Below, one piece after another: positions 8,146-16,654 of a stretch of 64,000 nt of DNA. Numbering within the stretch: the first letter of the stretch is position 1; the number at the start of each line of letters is the position of its first letter. A program made the translations under genes and the position numbers. Below the pieces are notes generated by a model. The model was given only the letters and a program-made list of their open reading frames with translations. It searched no databases and was not told the origin of the DNA. This DNA comes from Pectinatus cerevisiiphilus (GTDB taxonomy: Bacteria > Bacillota > Negativicutes > Selenomonadales > Selenomonadaceae), in assembly GCF_004341685.1 (NCBI RefSeq), contig NZ_SMAA01000005.1, positions 1 to 64,000 of the forward strand, written 5' to 3'.

Positions 8146-9663
8146 TTATTTTTGTAAAGGACTTTTATCTAATTTATCAAAACCTGTCAGCAGTTCCAAC
8201 ATCATAGCTGTTATTTTGCCGCAATCCCCTGCACCGTCGCCTTCCACATTCAATGGCATTTTGGGGTCATGTAGTGACTGGCGCAAAAGCGCCCAACCAT
8301 TCACGTCTCCCTTAAAGGATAAGCGCACACCTTCATAGGATGGTTTTACCACTGTATAACCTTTTGCTTTAGCGCGTTCTTCAAAGGTCTTTAATACCAT
8401 TTGCCCATAGGTTTTAAAATCTTCGCAATTTATAGCCATACGGTATTCAGCTTCTTCGAAAATTGGTTTAAGTTTTTCTATAAGGCTTTCTATCGATTTA
8501 TTTTCTTTTTTGGCAACAGCAGCAGCTATTAAAAGCTTAACCGCAAGATATGCGCCATCATCAAGATAATAATTTTCTTTAAGTGCTCCATGCCCACTTG
8601 TTTCTATGGCCAGCGGAGATACCTCACCTTTAGCGTTTAGGCGCTTACATTCATTGATGACATTTTTGTAACCACGCATATACCGATGATGTTTCAGATG
8701 AAGTTCATTTTGTAAAAAGTCTGTAAGTTTATCAGATGTTACCGAATCCGTAATGATAGTTGATCCCGGATAAGCAGGAGCCAGAATTGCTGACATCATT
8801 GCAATAAGAGCGTCGCGGTTTATTTCTTTGCCATCAGCTAAAACAGCAGACATACGGTCTACATCCGTATCAAAAATAAGTCCTAAGTCAGCCTTATTAG
8901 TGATAACCGCGTTGCGTATAGCCTCCATAGCCTGTTTATTTTCTGGATTAGGTATATGATTAGGAAAATGTCCATCAGGGTTCAAAAACTGACTGCCTGT
9001 AGTATCCGCCCCTAATTGGTCCAATACTTTTTCTACGAAAAAGCCACCAGCCCCATTACCCGCATCAACAACTATATGCAGTCCATTAAGCGGATGGCAA
9101 TGATCTGTAGCATTTATACCTTTGCGTATCTTTTCGCAGAGGTCTTTTGCATAGATATCAATAAGATTACATTTTTTTACATCTTCCAATTTGGGATCAA
9201 CAACTGCTGTCTGTACTGCTATCTCCAACATATCTGTCAGATCACTTTTTTCCATTCCTCCATCAATAGTGAAGAACTTTAATCCATTGCGATTAAAGGG
9301 TAAATGACTGGCTGTTATCATTATTGCCCCATCAAACTTTGTTTGTTCATATACCAATGACATAAACATTGCCGGTGTCGTTGCCATACCACAGTCATAA
9401 GCTTTCGCGCCATTACCCAAAACAGCTTTCAAGACTTGTGCTTTTAAAGTATTGGCAGATATACGAGAATCGTGACCCACCGCAATTTTTAATTCAGTAA
9501 CTTTTTTACCTAATTTATTAGCAAGCCATTTAACAAACGCACCTGCAATACGATTAACATATTCTTCCGTCAAAGTTACCGGTTCACCTTTTACACCTTC
9601 CAAGGCTGTACCTCGTACATCACTGCCATTTTGCAGACTTAATATTGCTTTCTCATCTGACAT
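8146..9663 (-). CDS. Phosphoglucomutase/phosphomannomutase (alpha-D-phosphohexomutase family)
   Basis: This family interconverts 1- and 6-phosphates of glucose or mannose through a phosphoserine. Visible are the catalytic serine in TASHLPFNRNG (Ser119), the metal-binding loop DTDVDR at 265-270, the sugar-binding motif ETSGHGA near residue 360, and a phosphate-binding loop near the C-terminus. Length is 505 residues, in the longer, plant-PGM-like bacterial branch. The ATG at 9663 follows AGGGGAAGGG by five bases, preferred to an ATG six codons upstream. It is monocistronic, between the terminators at 8084 and 9757. Hexose specificity cannot be told from the sequence. Confidence 0.85.
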   Translation of the reverse strand: MSDEKAILSLQNGSDVRGTALEGVKGEPVTLTEEYVNRIAGAFVKWLANKLGKKVTELKIAVGHDSRISANTLKAQVLKAVLGNGAKAYDCGMATTPAMFMSLVYEQTKFDGAIMITASHLPFNRNGLKFFTIDGGMEKSDLTDMLEIAVQTAVVDPKLEDVKKCNLIDIYAKDLCEKIRKGINATDHCHPLNGLHIVVDAGNGAGGFFVEKVLDQLGADTTGSQFLNPDGHFPNHIPNPENKQAMEAIRNAVITNKADLGLIFDTDVDRMSAVLADGKEINRDALIAMMSAILAPAYPGSTIITDSVTSDKLTDFLQNELHLKHHRYMRGYKNVINECKRLNAKGEVSPLAIETSGHGALKENYYLDDGAYLAVKLLIAAAVAKKENKSIESLIEKLKPIFEEAEYRMAINCEDFKTYGQMVLKTFEERAKAKGYTVVKPSYEGVRLSFKGDVNGWALLRQSLHDPKMPLNVEGDGAGDCGKITAMMLELLTGFDKLDKSPLQK

Positions 9664-9756
9664 CAAAACCCTTCCCCTCATTTTTAGTATATTCTAAAAA
9701 AATACAAACTACTATATTATCATAATAACAGTTTTATTATAGTTATGAAAGAAAAA

Positions 9757-9794
9757 GAGCGTAAAATGATAACACCCGTACTCATTTTACGCTC
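9757..9794 (-). terminator. Terminator of the tktN-tktC-rpiB operon
   Basis: GAGCGTAAAATGA at 9757-9769 pairs perfectly over 13 bases with TCATTTTACGCTC at 9782-9794. On the minus strand it is followed by TTTTTCTTTC, so it ends transcription coming from the rpiB side. Confidence 0.85.
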
Positions 9795-9827
9795 CCATCC
9801 ACAGCTCCTAAAAAACATCACACTTGA

Positions 9828-10289
9828 TTATTTTGCTGCTTTGATATGTTCCTGTTCCAATTCATTGATGCGCATTACTTTAGGCTGTGATCTGGATTTT
9901 TCTGAGTATTCAGAGTCGAGCCATGTATCGAGTAAAGCTTTTGCCAATTCAGTACCAATAACACGTTCTCCCATGCAGATTATCTGGGCATTGTTACTCA
10001 TTCTGCTGCGCTGTGCCGAAAATTGATCATGACATACTGCTGCACGTACACCAGGAACTTTATTGGCACATATGCACATACCTATACCTGTACCACAAAC
10101 GAGTACTGCACGTTTATACTTACCCTGAGCTACAGCATCTGCCACTTTGTAAGCAACATCCGGATAAAGAATTACTTCGCCCTTACCAGCACCAAAATCA
10201 TCAACTTCATAGCCTTTTGATTCTAAATGTTCCTTTAAAACGATTTTTAAATTATATGCTGCTTCGTCGCAGCCGATAGCGATTTTCAT
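9828..10289 (-). CDS. RpiB/LacA/LacB-family sugar-phosphate isomerase
   Basis: A 153-residue isomerase of the RpiB/LacAB fold, which interconverts aldose and ketose phosphates. The catalytic cysteine is present (VCGTGIGMC, Cys65), as is the conserved block ANKVPGVRAAVC. The N-terminal substrate-binding motif usually reads Cys-Asp-His-Ala in ribose-5-phosphate isomerase B; here it is Cys-Asp-Glu-Ala (residues 7-10). That change suggests a substrate other than ribose 5-phosphate, perhaps a tetrulose or another pentulose phosphate. It is the third gene of a tktN-tktC-isomerase operon, so the product probably feeds the pentose phosphate pathway. Naming it rpiB outright would overstate the evidence. 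Confidence 0.82.
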   Translation of the reverse strand: MKIAIGCDEAAYNLKIVLKEHLESKGYEVDDFGAGKGEVILYPDVAYKVADAVAQGKYKRAVLVCGTGIGMCICANKVPGVRAAVCHDQFSAQRSRMSNNAQIICMGERVIGTELAKALLDTWLDSEYSEKSRSQPKVMRINELEQEHIKAAK

Positions 10290-10318
10290 AACATTTTCTC
10301 CTATCTTTTCTACACAAA

Positions 10319-11257
10319 TTATTTCAAATACTCGCTTACTTTTTTATCTATACCTTCAGCATCAAGGCCAAATTCATGCAATAAACCTACTGCTGGGCCA
10401 GAATGTCCAAAGCAATCATTTACACCAATACGCAGTACAGGAGTAGGACAATTTTCTGAAAGAACTTCACATACAGCGCTGCCCAAGCCGCCAATAATCG
10501 AATGTTCTTCCACTGTTATAATTTTTCCTGTTTTCTGTGCTGCTTCAATAACCAGTTCTTTATCAATAGGTTTTATTGTATGTATATTTATGACACCCAC
10601 ATCTAAACCTTTTTGTGCCATTTTTTCAGCAGCCTCAATAGAAGCTCCTACACAAAGCCCTGTTGCTATAATAGTGGCATCTTTTCCTGCACGCATTACA
10701 ACGCCTTTGCCTATTTCAAATTTATAACTAGGCTTATCATTAATAATAGGAATAGCCAATCTGCCAAAACGCATATAAACAGGGCCGTCATAATTATATG
10801 CAGCTTCAACGGCAGCTCTTGCTTCAATATCATCAGAAGGATTGATAACTACCATTCCCGGTATAGTGCGCATCAGTGCTATATCTTCGTTACACTGATG
10901 TGTTGCTCCGTCTTCACCGACAGAAATCCCTGCATGGGTAGCACCTATCTTTACATTGAGATGCGGATAGCCGATAGAGTTTCTGACTTGTTCAAATGCA
11001 CGTCCAGCAGCAAACATCGCAAAAGTACTTACGAATGGCACTAAGCCTGTCGTGGATATTCCAGCAGCGATTCCCATCATATTTGCTTCAGCAATACCAC
11101 AATCGTAATGACGATCAGGGACAGCTTTTTTAAATATGCCTGTTTTGGTGGCAGCCGCCAGATCAGCATCCAAAACAATTATATTATTATGTTTTTTATA
11201 TAATTCTACAAGTGCATTACCATAGCTTTCTCTTGTAGCAATTTTAGCTGCTGTCAT
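10319..11257 (-). CDS. Transketolase, C-terminal subunit (copy 1)
   Basis: The pyrimidine-binding and C-terminal half of a split transketolase, 312 residues. It contains the catalytic-region motif DCGIAEANMMGIAAG near residue 53 (glutamate that activates thiamine diphosphate) and the C-terminal domain with VEEHSIIGGLGSAV near residue 250. It overlaps the N-terminal subunit gene by four bases (ATGA type), so the two halves are co-translated into an alpha2beta2 enzyme. A close paralogue lies at 26092. Transketolases move two-carbon units between ketose and aldose phosphates. Confidence 0.92.
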   Translation of the reverse strand: MTAAKIATRESYGNALVELYKKHNNIIVLDADLAAATKTGIFKKAVPDRHYDCGIAEANMMGIAAGISTTGLVPFVSTFAMFAAGRAFEQVRNSIGYPHLNVKIGATHAGISVGEDGATHQCNEDIALMRTIPGMVVINPSDDIEARAAVEAAYNYDGPVYMRFGRLAIPIINDKPSYKFEIGKGVVMRAGKDATIIATGLCVGASIEAAEKMAQKGLDVGVINIHTIKPIDKELVIEAAQKTGKIITVEEHSIIGGLGSAVCEVLSENCPTPVLRIGVNDCFGHSGPAVGLLHEFGLDAEGIDKKVSEYLK

Positions 11258-12084
11258 GCCAACGCCTCCCCATTCTTTTCCAATTCAGCCATAGCTTGTT
11301 TATATTGTTCCTCGTTAGGAGCTTTTCCATGCCAACCCACAGCATTTTCCATAAACGAAACGCCCTTGCCTTTTACACTTTTAGCAATAATGGCTGTAGG
11401 TTTTCCTTTAGTTTCCCGTGCTTCTTTAAAAGCTGCCCTAATTTGGTCAAAATCATGGGCATCAATATTTATCACATGGAAATTAAAAGCCTTAAATTTT
11501 TCATCAATTGGATATGGTGAGCATATTTCCTTAACAGATCCATCAATTTGCAGATTATTATTATCAACTACCACGGTCAGATTATCAAGCCCATGGCTGC
11601 CCGCAAACATCGAAGCTTCCCATACTTGCCCTTCCTGTAATTCACCATCACCGAGCATAGCATATACGCGAAAATCCTTCTTTTGCACTTTTGCAGATAA
11701 AGCCATACCTACAGCGGCAGAAATTCCCTGTCCAAGAGAACCGGTTGACATATCAACACCAGCTGTGTGTTTCATATCAGGATGTCCTTGCAGATACGAA
11801 TCAATGTGGCGAAGTGTCTTCAAATCTTTTGAAGGGATATATCCTTTCAGTGACAATACAGCATATAGTCCTGGTGCCGCATGTCCTTTTGAGAGAACAA
11901 ACCTGTCTCTATTCGGATCTTTTGCCTTTTGGGGATCTACATTCATTTCTTCAAAATAAAGATAAGTTAAAATATCAGCTGCTGACAATGAACCACCTGG
12001 ATGACCAGATTTTGCGTTATATGTCTCAATTATGATATCTTTGCGCAATTCATTAGCAGTTTTTTTCAAAGCTACATTATCCAT
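11254..12084 (-). CDS. Transketolase, N-terminal subunit (copy 1)
   Basis: The thiamine-diphosphate-binding half of a split transketolase, 276 residues. Motifs are SGHPGGSLSAADILTYLYF near residue 25, LSKGHAAPGLYA near 68, and the cofactor motif GDGELQEGQVWEA near 145 followed by NNLQ (Mg and diphosphate binding). GGAGG precedes the ATG at good spacing. First gene of the operon with the C-terminal half and the RpiB-like isomerase; promoter at 12280-12307. The divergent DeoR gene is a plausible regulator. Confidence 0.92.
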   Translation of the reverse strand: MDNVALKKTANELRKDIIIETYNAKSGHPGGSLSAADILTYLYFEEMNVDPQKAKDPNRDRFVLSKGHAAPGLYAVLSLKGYIPSKDLKTLRHIDSYLQGHPDMKHTAGVDMSTGSLGQGISAAVGMALSAKVQKKDFRVYAMLGDGELQEGQVWEASMFAGSHGLDNLTVVVDNNNLQIDGSVKEICSPYPIDEKFKAFNFHVINIDAHDFDQIRAAFKEARETKGKPTAIIAKSVKGKGVSFMENAVGWHGKAPNEEQYKQAMAELEKNGEALA

Positions 12085-12279
12085 TTTGAACCTCCTTATA
12101 AATTACCAGTCAAAACTGGATGTTGGCTATAAATACAAAACTTTATCGAAAAAAGTACAGTACAACATTCATTAGAATAACTTTCAGGCTATCGAATGAG
12201 GTTGTTTATTCCTAATAATTTCTTCTGTTCGTTATTGTTTAATTTCTTTTACGGTTTTTTAACTCTATTTCATGTTTTT

Positions 12280-12307
12280 ATTATAGCAAAAAAAAAATCT
12301 TTTTCAA
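12280..12307 (-). promoter_or_regulatory. Promoter of tktN-tktC-rpiB operon
   Basis: Minus-strand TTGAAA (12307-12302) and TATAAT (12285-12280) are 16 bases apart. The transcript would have a leader of about 190 bases with a small CCAGT/ACTGG hairpin close to the ribosome-binding site. The flanking 12310-12398 is an extreme T/A tract with nothing else recognisable. Confidence 0.55.
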
Positions 12308-12399
12308 GTATTTTTTTGTCTATATCGTTATTTTTTCCTGTAATTTTATTTATTTCTTATTTTTATTTTCACATTCTTATCTTTATTATTTTTTTTTGT

Positions 12400-12448
12400 G
12401 GAAATTGAGCAGAAAACGATTGTCAAAATTTCCGCATTGCTATATAAT
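12400..12448 (+). promoter_or_regulatory. deoR promoter with candidate operator
   Basis: TTGTCA at 12420-12425 and TATAAT at 12443-12448 are exactly 17 bases apart. An inverted repeat, GGAAATT at 12400-12406 and AATTTCC at 12427-12433, brackets the -35. That position suits autoregulation by the DeoR protein, which is an inference. Confidence 0.65.
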
Positions 12449-12512
12449 ATAACAAATTAGTCATTTGATTATACTATTCAAAATACTTTACTATCCGAGG
12501 GGGGTTTACGTT

Positions 12513-13316
12513 ATGTTTGCTATAGAGCGGCAAAACATCATCTTAGAACATATACGGGAACATGGTAAAATAACGACACAGCAAATATGCGAGAAATTCA
12601 CAGTTTCAGCAACAACGGCAAGAAATGACATGAAAGAATTAGAGGAAAAAAACCTTATAACAAGGACGCATGGTGGTGCTACCCTGACTGACCGGCAATT
12701 GATAGCTCCATCTGCTATTCCGCATTCTTTCCAAGAGGAAGAAGACAGTTACAGTTTTCTTTCCCGTGAAAAAAAATGTATGGATGAAAAAGAACATATT
12801 GCTTCCAAAGCTCTTTCATATATTACAGAACGGGGATCAATTTACTTAGATTCTGGTACGACAGCTCTTGTCATGGCAAAAAAACTGGCCACTATGCAAA
12901 AAAAATTAATTGTCGTAACCCACGGCCTACATATCATGTCTACCTTGATTACCAATCCTGATATCACAGTCATATTTGTCGGTGGTATTGTTGGTAAGGA
13001 CGCAGCTTATATTGAAGGAACACTTGGCGCTGGTATTTTTGACAATCTCAACATTGACCTTGCCTTCGTTTCCGGCTACGGCATGACAATAAAATCCGGA
13101 CTTACTGATTTCAATCCATATGAAGTAGAATTAAAACGTATAGTAGTTAAGCATTCCCATAAAATAATCGCCCTTGTCGATTCCTCAAAATTTGATGTTG
13201 TTTCCACTGCTAACTTTTGCCCTACAGAAAGCATAGATACGATTATTACTGATCCTAAAGTTTCTCCCAATATAATTCAGGAATACCAAAATAAAAACAT
13301 CAATATTGTTTACTAA
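12513..13316 (+). CDS. DeoR-family transcriptional regulator
   Basis: A 267-residue DeoR-type sugar-phosphate sensor. The N-terminal winged helix-turn-helix (residues 5-60, with TTQQICEKFTVSATTARNDMKELEEKNL and then TRTHGGA) is followed by a DeoRC sensor domain with the motif YLDSGTTALVMAKKL near residue 110. The ATG at 12513 follows GAGGGGGG closely; the upstream in-frame start at 12465 lacks a site. It is divergent from the transketolase-isomerase operon and convergent with the LevR gene. The effector is probably a phosphorylated sugar of this pathway. Confidence 0.88.
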   Translation: MFAIERQNIILEHIREHGKITTQQICEKFTVSATTARNDMKELEEKNLITRTHGGATLTDRQLIAPSAIPHSFQEEEDSYSFLSREKKCMDEKEHIASKALSYITERGSIYLDSGTTALVMAKKLATMQKKLIVVTHGLHIMSTLITNPDITVIFVGGIVGKDAAYIEGTLGAGIFDNLNIDLAFVSGYGMTIKSGLTDFNPYEVELKRIVVKHSHKIIALVDSSKFDVVSTANFCPTESIDTIITDPKVSPNIIQEYQNKNINIVY

Positions 13317-13324
13317 AATACTCC

Positions 13325-13357
13325 AAAAAAAGAATGGCGATTGCCATTCTTTTTTTT
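13325..13357. terminator. Bidirectional terminator between deoR and levR1
   Basis: AGAATGGC at 13331-13338 pairs with GCCATTCT at 13343-13350 around a GATT loop, with A and T runs on both sides, so it can end both convergent transcripts. Confidence 0.92.
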
Positions 13358-16145
13358 ATTTTATATGCGTGGTAATTATTTTTATAATGTATGCGATCTC
13401 ATCTTTGCTTATATTTATATCATATTCTTTTTCGAGTGGTTCCAAGGCTTTATGTATGCTTTTAAATAATTCTTTATTTTCTACATAAAATTCTTCCAAA
13501 TTATCAAATTTAACATTTATACCGCCTATACATCTATCCAATACACACCCCATATGAAGGACCATATCCAATACCATATTTTTATTTTTCTCAGAATAAT
13601 GCAGTTCTTCAATAAAATTACGTATTTGAAAAATAGCATGTCGTGGATTAACAAATTTTACATATTTTTCTAAAAGATCTTTAGCAGTTTCGTATAAAGT
13701 TGGTATTTGCAACGATTCTGGTAAGGAAAATGGTCCTTCAATGTTACCGTCAAGCAAATGGAAAAACAGTTGCTGCGTCTGTTCCTGTAAAAGCTGATTG
13801 ATAGGGAAAAACGGTACTGGCAACTGCGGATCTATATTACCCACTACGGCCGCCACATAATAAAATTCTCCAGTCTGTTCGAATATTTCCCTAGCGTTTA
13901 TATAATCCGCCGTTATTACCTTTATTGAATTGGTATAATATTTTTCCAAAAGTTCATCAAGCATATTTTTTATCATCATGCTGCTGCCTTTACCCGTGGC
14001 ACATACTGCCAATATTGCAATTGGCTTTCGTTTTACAGTTTCTGTCATTTCTCCTTGTTGCGGATTTTTTCGTGTATACACTTCATCGATATCATCCATA
14101 TCATAAAGGACATGACGCAGTACTTCTAAAACTATGGGTGTAGATACAGTTTTTATAAGCCTAATCTTTATTCCCGTATCGGCAGTCAATCGTTTATCAA
14201 AAAATAAAAGCGAACCCATGTCGACTAATAGAATAATTCCCTTCCCTTTATTTATCGCCAATGCCATTGATTTAAGCTTTCCATATGTTTCATCTATACT
14301 CTGGTTCAATGGCATATCTATTGCTTTAACAAGATCTGTATTAAGCAGCGCATTACACGTATTAGCCATACTTGTAGCCGTTGAGTCCCCATGGCAGATA
14401 ATAATCATGCCTATTTTACTGCTATCGGCCTCCACTCTACTATGATATAATAGCAACGCTAAAAATCCTTTTTCACTCTCAGGTACTATTAACCCAAATT
14501 TATCGCTCAGCATTTCCACCATTTTATCAGCTACTCTAAATTCTTCTGGATGTTCTGTCCTTATTCTATACAAATGTTGATCATCATCTATTACTTTTTT
14601 ATCAACTCTTTTAATTAATGCTTGGATATGCATTGATAATCCAAATAAAAAATAATTTTTAAAATTCACCTGTAATTTATTTCTTGCGTATTCTATAAGC
14701 TGCATTGTAGTATCTATAACTTCTTTGGGCACCAATTTATAAAGATTCGTTATTTTGGAATGTGTATTAGCAAAATATTTATTAACACTACTTAGATAAG
14801 TATCTATTTCATTTTTTAGTACATCCGTTGTATTTTCAATGGTCACGCCTTCTTCTTTAAGATTTTTTAATTTACTTAGGATTATGTCATAGATATCATT
14901 TTCTACCTCATCAGACATAATTTCTGGATTTTCTTGAGGTAATATACTTATATCTTCTGAAAACATATCAAGATATCGTGTTATACTTTTATCCATTTTT
15001 ACATAATTGAATAAGACATTACGTATATCTTTATTCAACATTTGATAGCCCACATAAATGGCCTGATTGTTTTGCAAATATTGTAAAAAAGCATTTGCGC
15101 AGAGAAGTTTAATTTCCGAACGCAATTGCCCTATATTACCACCTTTAAATTCATACAAAGCTAATGCTTTTAAAACTTCCGGTGCAATATTTATTGGTCT
15201 TTGCAAATTTATAGCTTCAAAGCGGAAAAACTGTTCTATAATTTCCACTTTTTCTGCAATGGGCTTTTCTTTATAGCTAGGAAGAATTATATTCACCGGT
15301 ACCCGTCGCACAAAAGTATTTAATAATACGGTGGAAGGATCCTCTGTAGTTGCTGCAATAATTAATATATTACTCTTTCTTTTATTTCCATCACCCAGCC
15401 TTTTATATTCGCCCTTGTCCATTAAATAAAAGAGCATTTCTTGTCCGTCAGGTGGAAGCCTATGAACTTCATCCAAAAATAAAATTCCACCATCAGCTTG
15501 TTCTACCAATCCTGCTTTATCTGAATCCGCACCTGTAAATGCATTTTTTGCGTGTCCAAACAACTGCGATAATAATAACTGTGGATTATTAAAATAATCT
15601 GCACAATTAAATGTTACAAATGGATACTGTTCCACTGTTTTTTTATTCACCAACGTACCATAAGCATGCATCGCTTGGGCAAAAGTAGTTTTACCTACAC
15701 CGCTTTCTCCCAAAAGCAACGTATGTAATCCGCGTGGAGGATATACGATTGCGGCTTTTGCCTGCCGTATCTGATAAAGTAAACTACCATTATACCCAAG
15801 CAATCTCATAAATGGATCTTCTGTTGCTATTTGTCTATCAATAATAGACTCCTTTAATTCTGTCAATGTGTACATATTTTTTTCTTTAATTCCATATTTT
15901 TCACACATACGGCAGATAATTTCATATGGTAGAAAAGTTACTGGTCTGCTGTTTATTTTTATTACCATGCCATCCTTCCACATAGTATTTAAAATACTGC
16001 TGGCATTATTACGTAATATACCGAAATGTTCTTGTATCTCTCCTGCCTGTACCCCTGGATTATCCTCATTCTTTATAGACTCTATTATTTCCCCAAATAC
16101 ACATTTTTCTTTAATATAATTACTAACCAAATCTACTTGTCGCAT
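13356..16145 (-). CDS. LevR-type sigma-54-dependent activator with PRD and PTS domains (copy 1)
   Basis: A 929-residue regulator built like LevR/ManR. Residues 1-80 form a winged helix. The AAA+ domain (about 120-370) has Walker A GESGVGKTTFAQ and Walker B GGILFLDEVHRLPPDGQ. A PTS-regulation domain (PRD), an EIIA-Man-like domain (IICHGDSTATSMA, phosphorylatable His), an EIIB-like segment (AVCATGKGSSM, Cys) and a C-terminal PRD follow. The sigma-54 contact loop reads NAFTGA rather than GAFTGA. It is divergent from the galactitol-type PTS operon, whose sigma-54 promoter lies at 16384-16400, so it is the likely activator, with activity tuned by PTS phosphorylation. Confidence 0.92.
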   Translation of the reverse strand: MRQVDLVSNYIKEKCVFGEIIESIKNEDNPGVQAGEIQEHFGILRNNASSILNTMWKDGMVIKINSRPVTFLPYEIICRMCEKYGIKEKNMYTLTELKESIIDRQIATEDPFMRLLGYNGSLLYQIRQAKAAIVYPPRGLHTLLLGESGVGKTTFAQAMHAYGTLVNKKTVEQYPFVTFNCADYFNNPQLLLSQLFGHAKNAFTGADSDKAGLVEQADGGILFLDEVHRLPPDGQEMLFYLMDKGEYKRLGDGNKRKSNILIIAATTEDPSTVLLNTFVRRVPVNIILPSYKEKPIAEKVEIIEQFFRFEAINLQRPINIAPEVLKALALYEFKGGNIGQLRSEIKLLCANAFLQYLQNNQAIYVGYQMLNKDIRNVLFNYVKMDKSITRYLDMFSEDISILPQENPEIMSDEVENDIYDIILSKLKNLKEEGVTIENTTDVLKNEIDTYLSSVNKYFANTHSKITNLYKLVPKEVIDTTMQLIEYARNKLQVNFKNYFLFGLSMHIQALIKRVDKKVIDDDQHLYRIRTEHPEEFRVADKMVEMLSDKFGLIVPESEKGFLALLLYHSRVEADSSKIGMIIICHGDSTATSMANTCNALLNTDLVKAIDMPLNQSIDETYGKLKSMALAINKGKGIILLVDMGSLLFFDKRLTADTGIKIRLIKTVSTPIVLEVLRHVLYDMDDIDEVYTRKNPQQGEMTETVKRKPIAILAVCATGKGSSMMIKNMLDELLEKYYTNSIKVITADYINAREIFEQTGEFYYVAAVVGNIDPQLPVPFFPINQLLQEQTQQLFFHLLDGNIEGPFSLPESLQIPTLYETAKDLLEKYVKFVNPRHAIFQIRNFIEELHYSEKNKNMVLDMVLHMGCVLDRCIGGINVKFDNLEEFYVENKELFKSIHKALEPLEKEYDINISKDEIAYIIKIITTHIK

Positions 16146-16308
16146 AACTATCCTCCTATATGATCACTAAAAACCATAGAACAATGATATTTTCCCCTTT
16201 ACACGCTAGGAAAAAATCCAGTAACGCAGATAATCGTAAAGGAATATTTCTTATTTAATTCTTAATAAACTAATTTTTTCGAATTATATGCACTATCATT
16301 TTTATATC

Positions 16309-16342
16309 TATACACTACCACATTTCATGAATTTTGTGTATA
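16309..16342. promoter_or_regulatory. Candidate LevR1 upstream activating site
   Basis: TATACAC at 16309-16315 and GTGTATA at 16336-16342 form an inverted repeat with a 20-base spacer, about 45 bases upstream of the sigma-54 promoter. A third TATACAC half-site occurs at 16373-16379. The same half-site appears at the second LevR-type promoter near 37170. Confidence 0.5.
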
Positions 16343-16383
16343 TTTTTTTCGTTAATACCTTTTAAAATATGGTATACACTATT

Positions 16384-16400
16384 TTGGCACGCATTTTGCA
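16384..16400 (+). promoter_or_regulatory. Sigma-54 promoter of the galactitol-type PTS operon
   Basis: TTGGCAC at 16384-16390 and TTGCA at 16396-16400 match the -24/-12 consensus TGGCAC-N5-TTGC(A/T) exactly. It lies 255 bases before gatC, giving a long leader (16410-16640) in which I see no convincing gene or riboswitch. Confidence 0.92.
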
Positions 16401-16654
16401 TTATTTAGATTGTGAAGTTAAAGTTATCATGCTATTTACTTGCAAGTACTATTTCTGCTGATCTACTTAACATTTTCCCTACTTCAGTAAGCAGTCAAAA
16501 TTTAAAGGTATATATTTTTGTAACTTCTATTATGCTTCTTATGAAATTAATAGTTAATTCATTATGCTTACACAATACAATATCTTATTATTTCAAAGAC
16601 TGCCCATGTTACGACATGGCAATGATATTTTAAAACCAAAGGAGAGAAAATTCC

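Noticed and set aside
12399-12434. A cre site before deoR
   Set aside because: GAAAACGATTGTCA matches only loosely; aligned on the central CG several fixed positions fail.
16412-16633. A 73-codon frame in the leader of the galactitol PTS operon
   Set aside because: GTG start without a ribosome site, residue composition of random AT-rich DNA.
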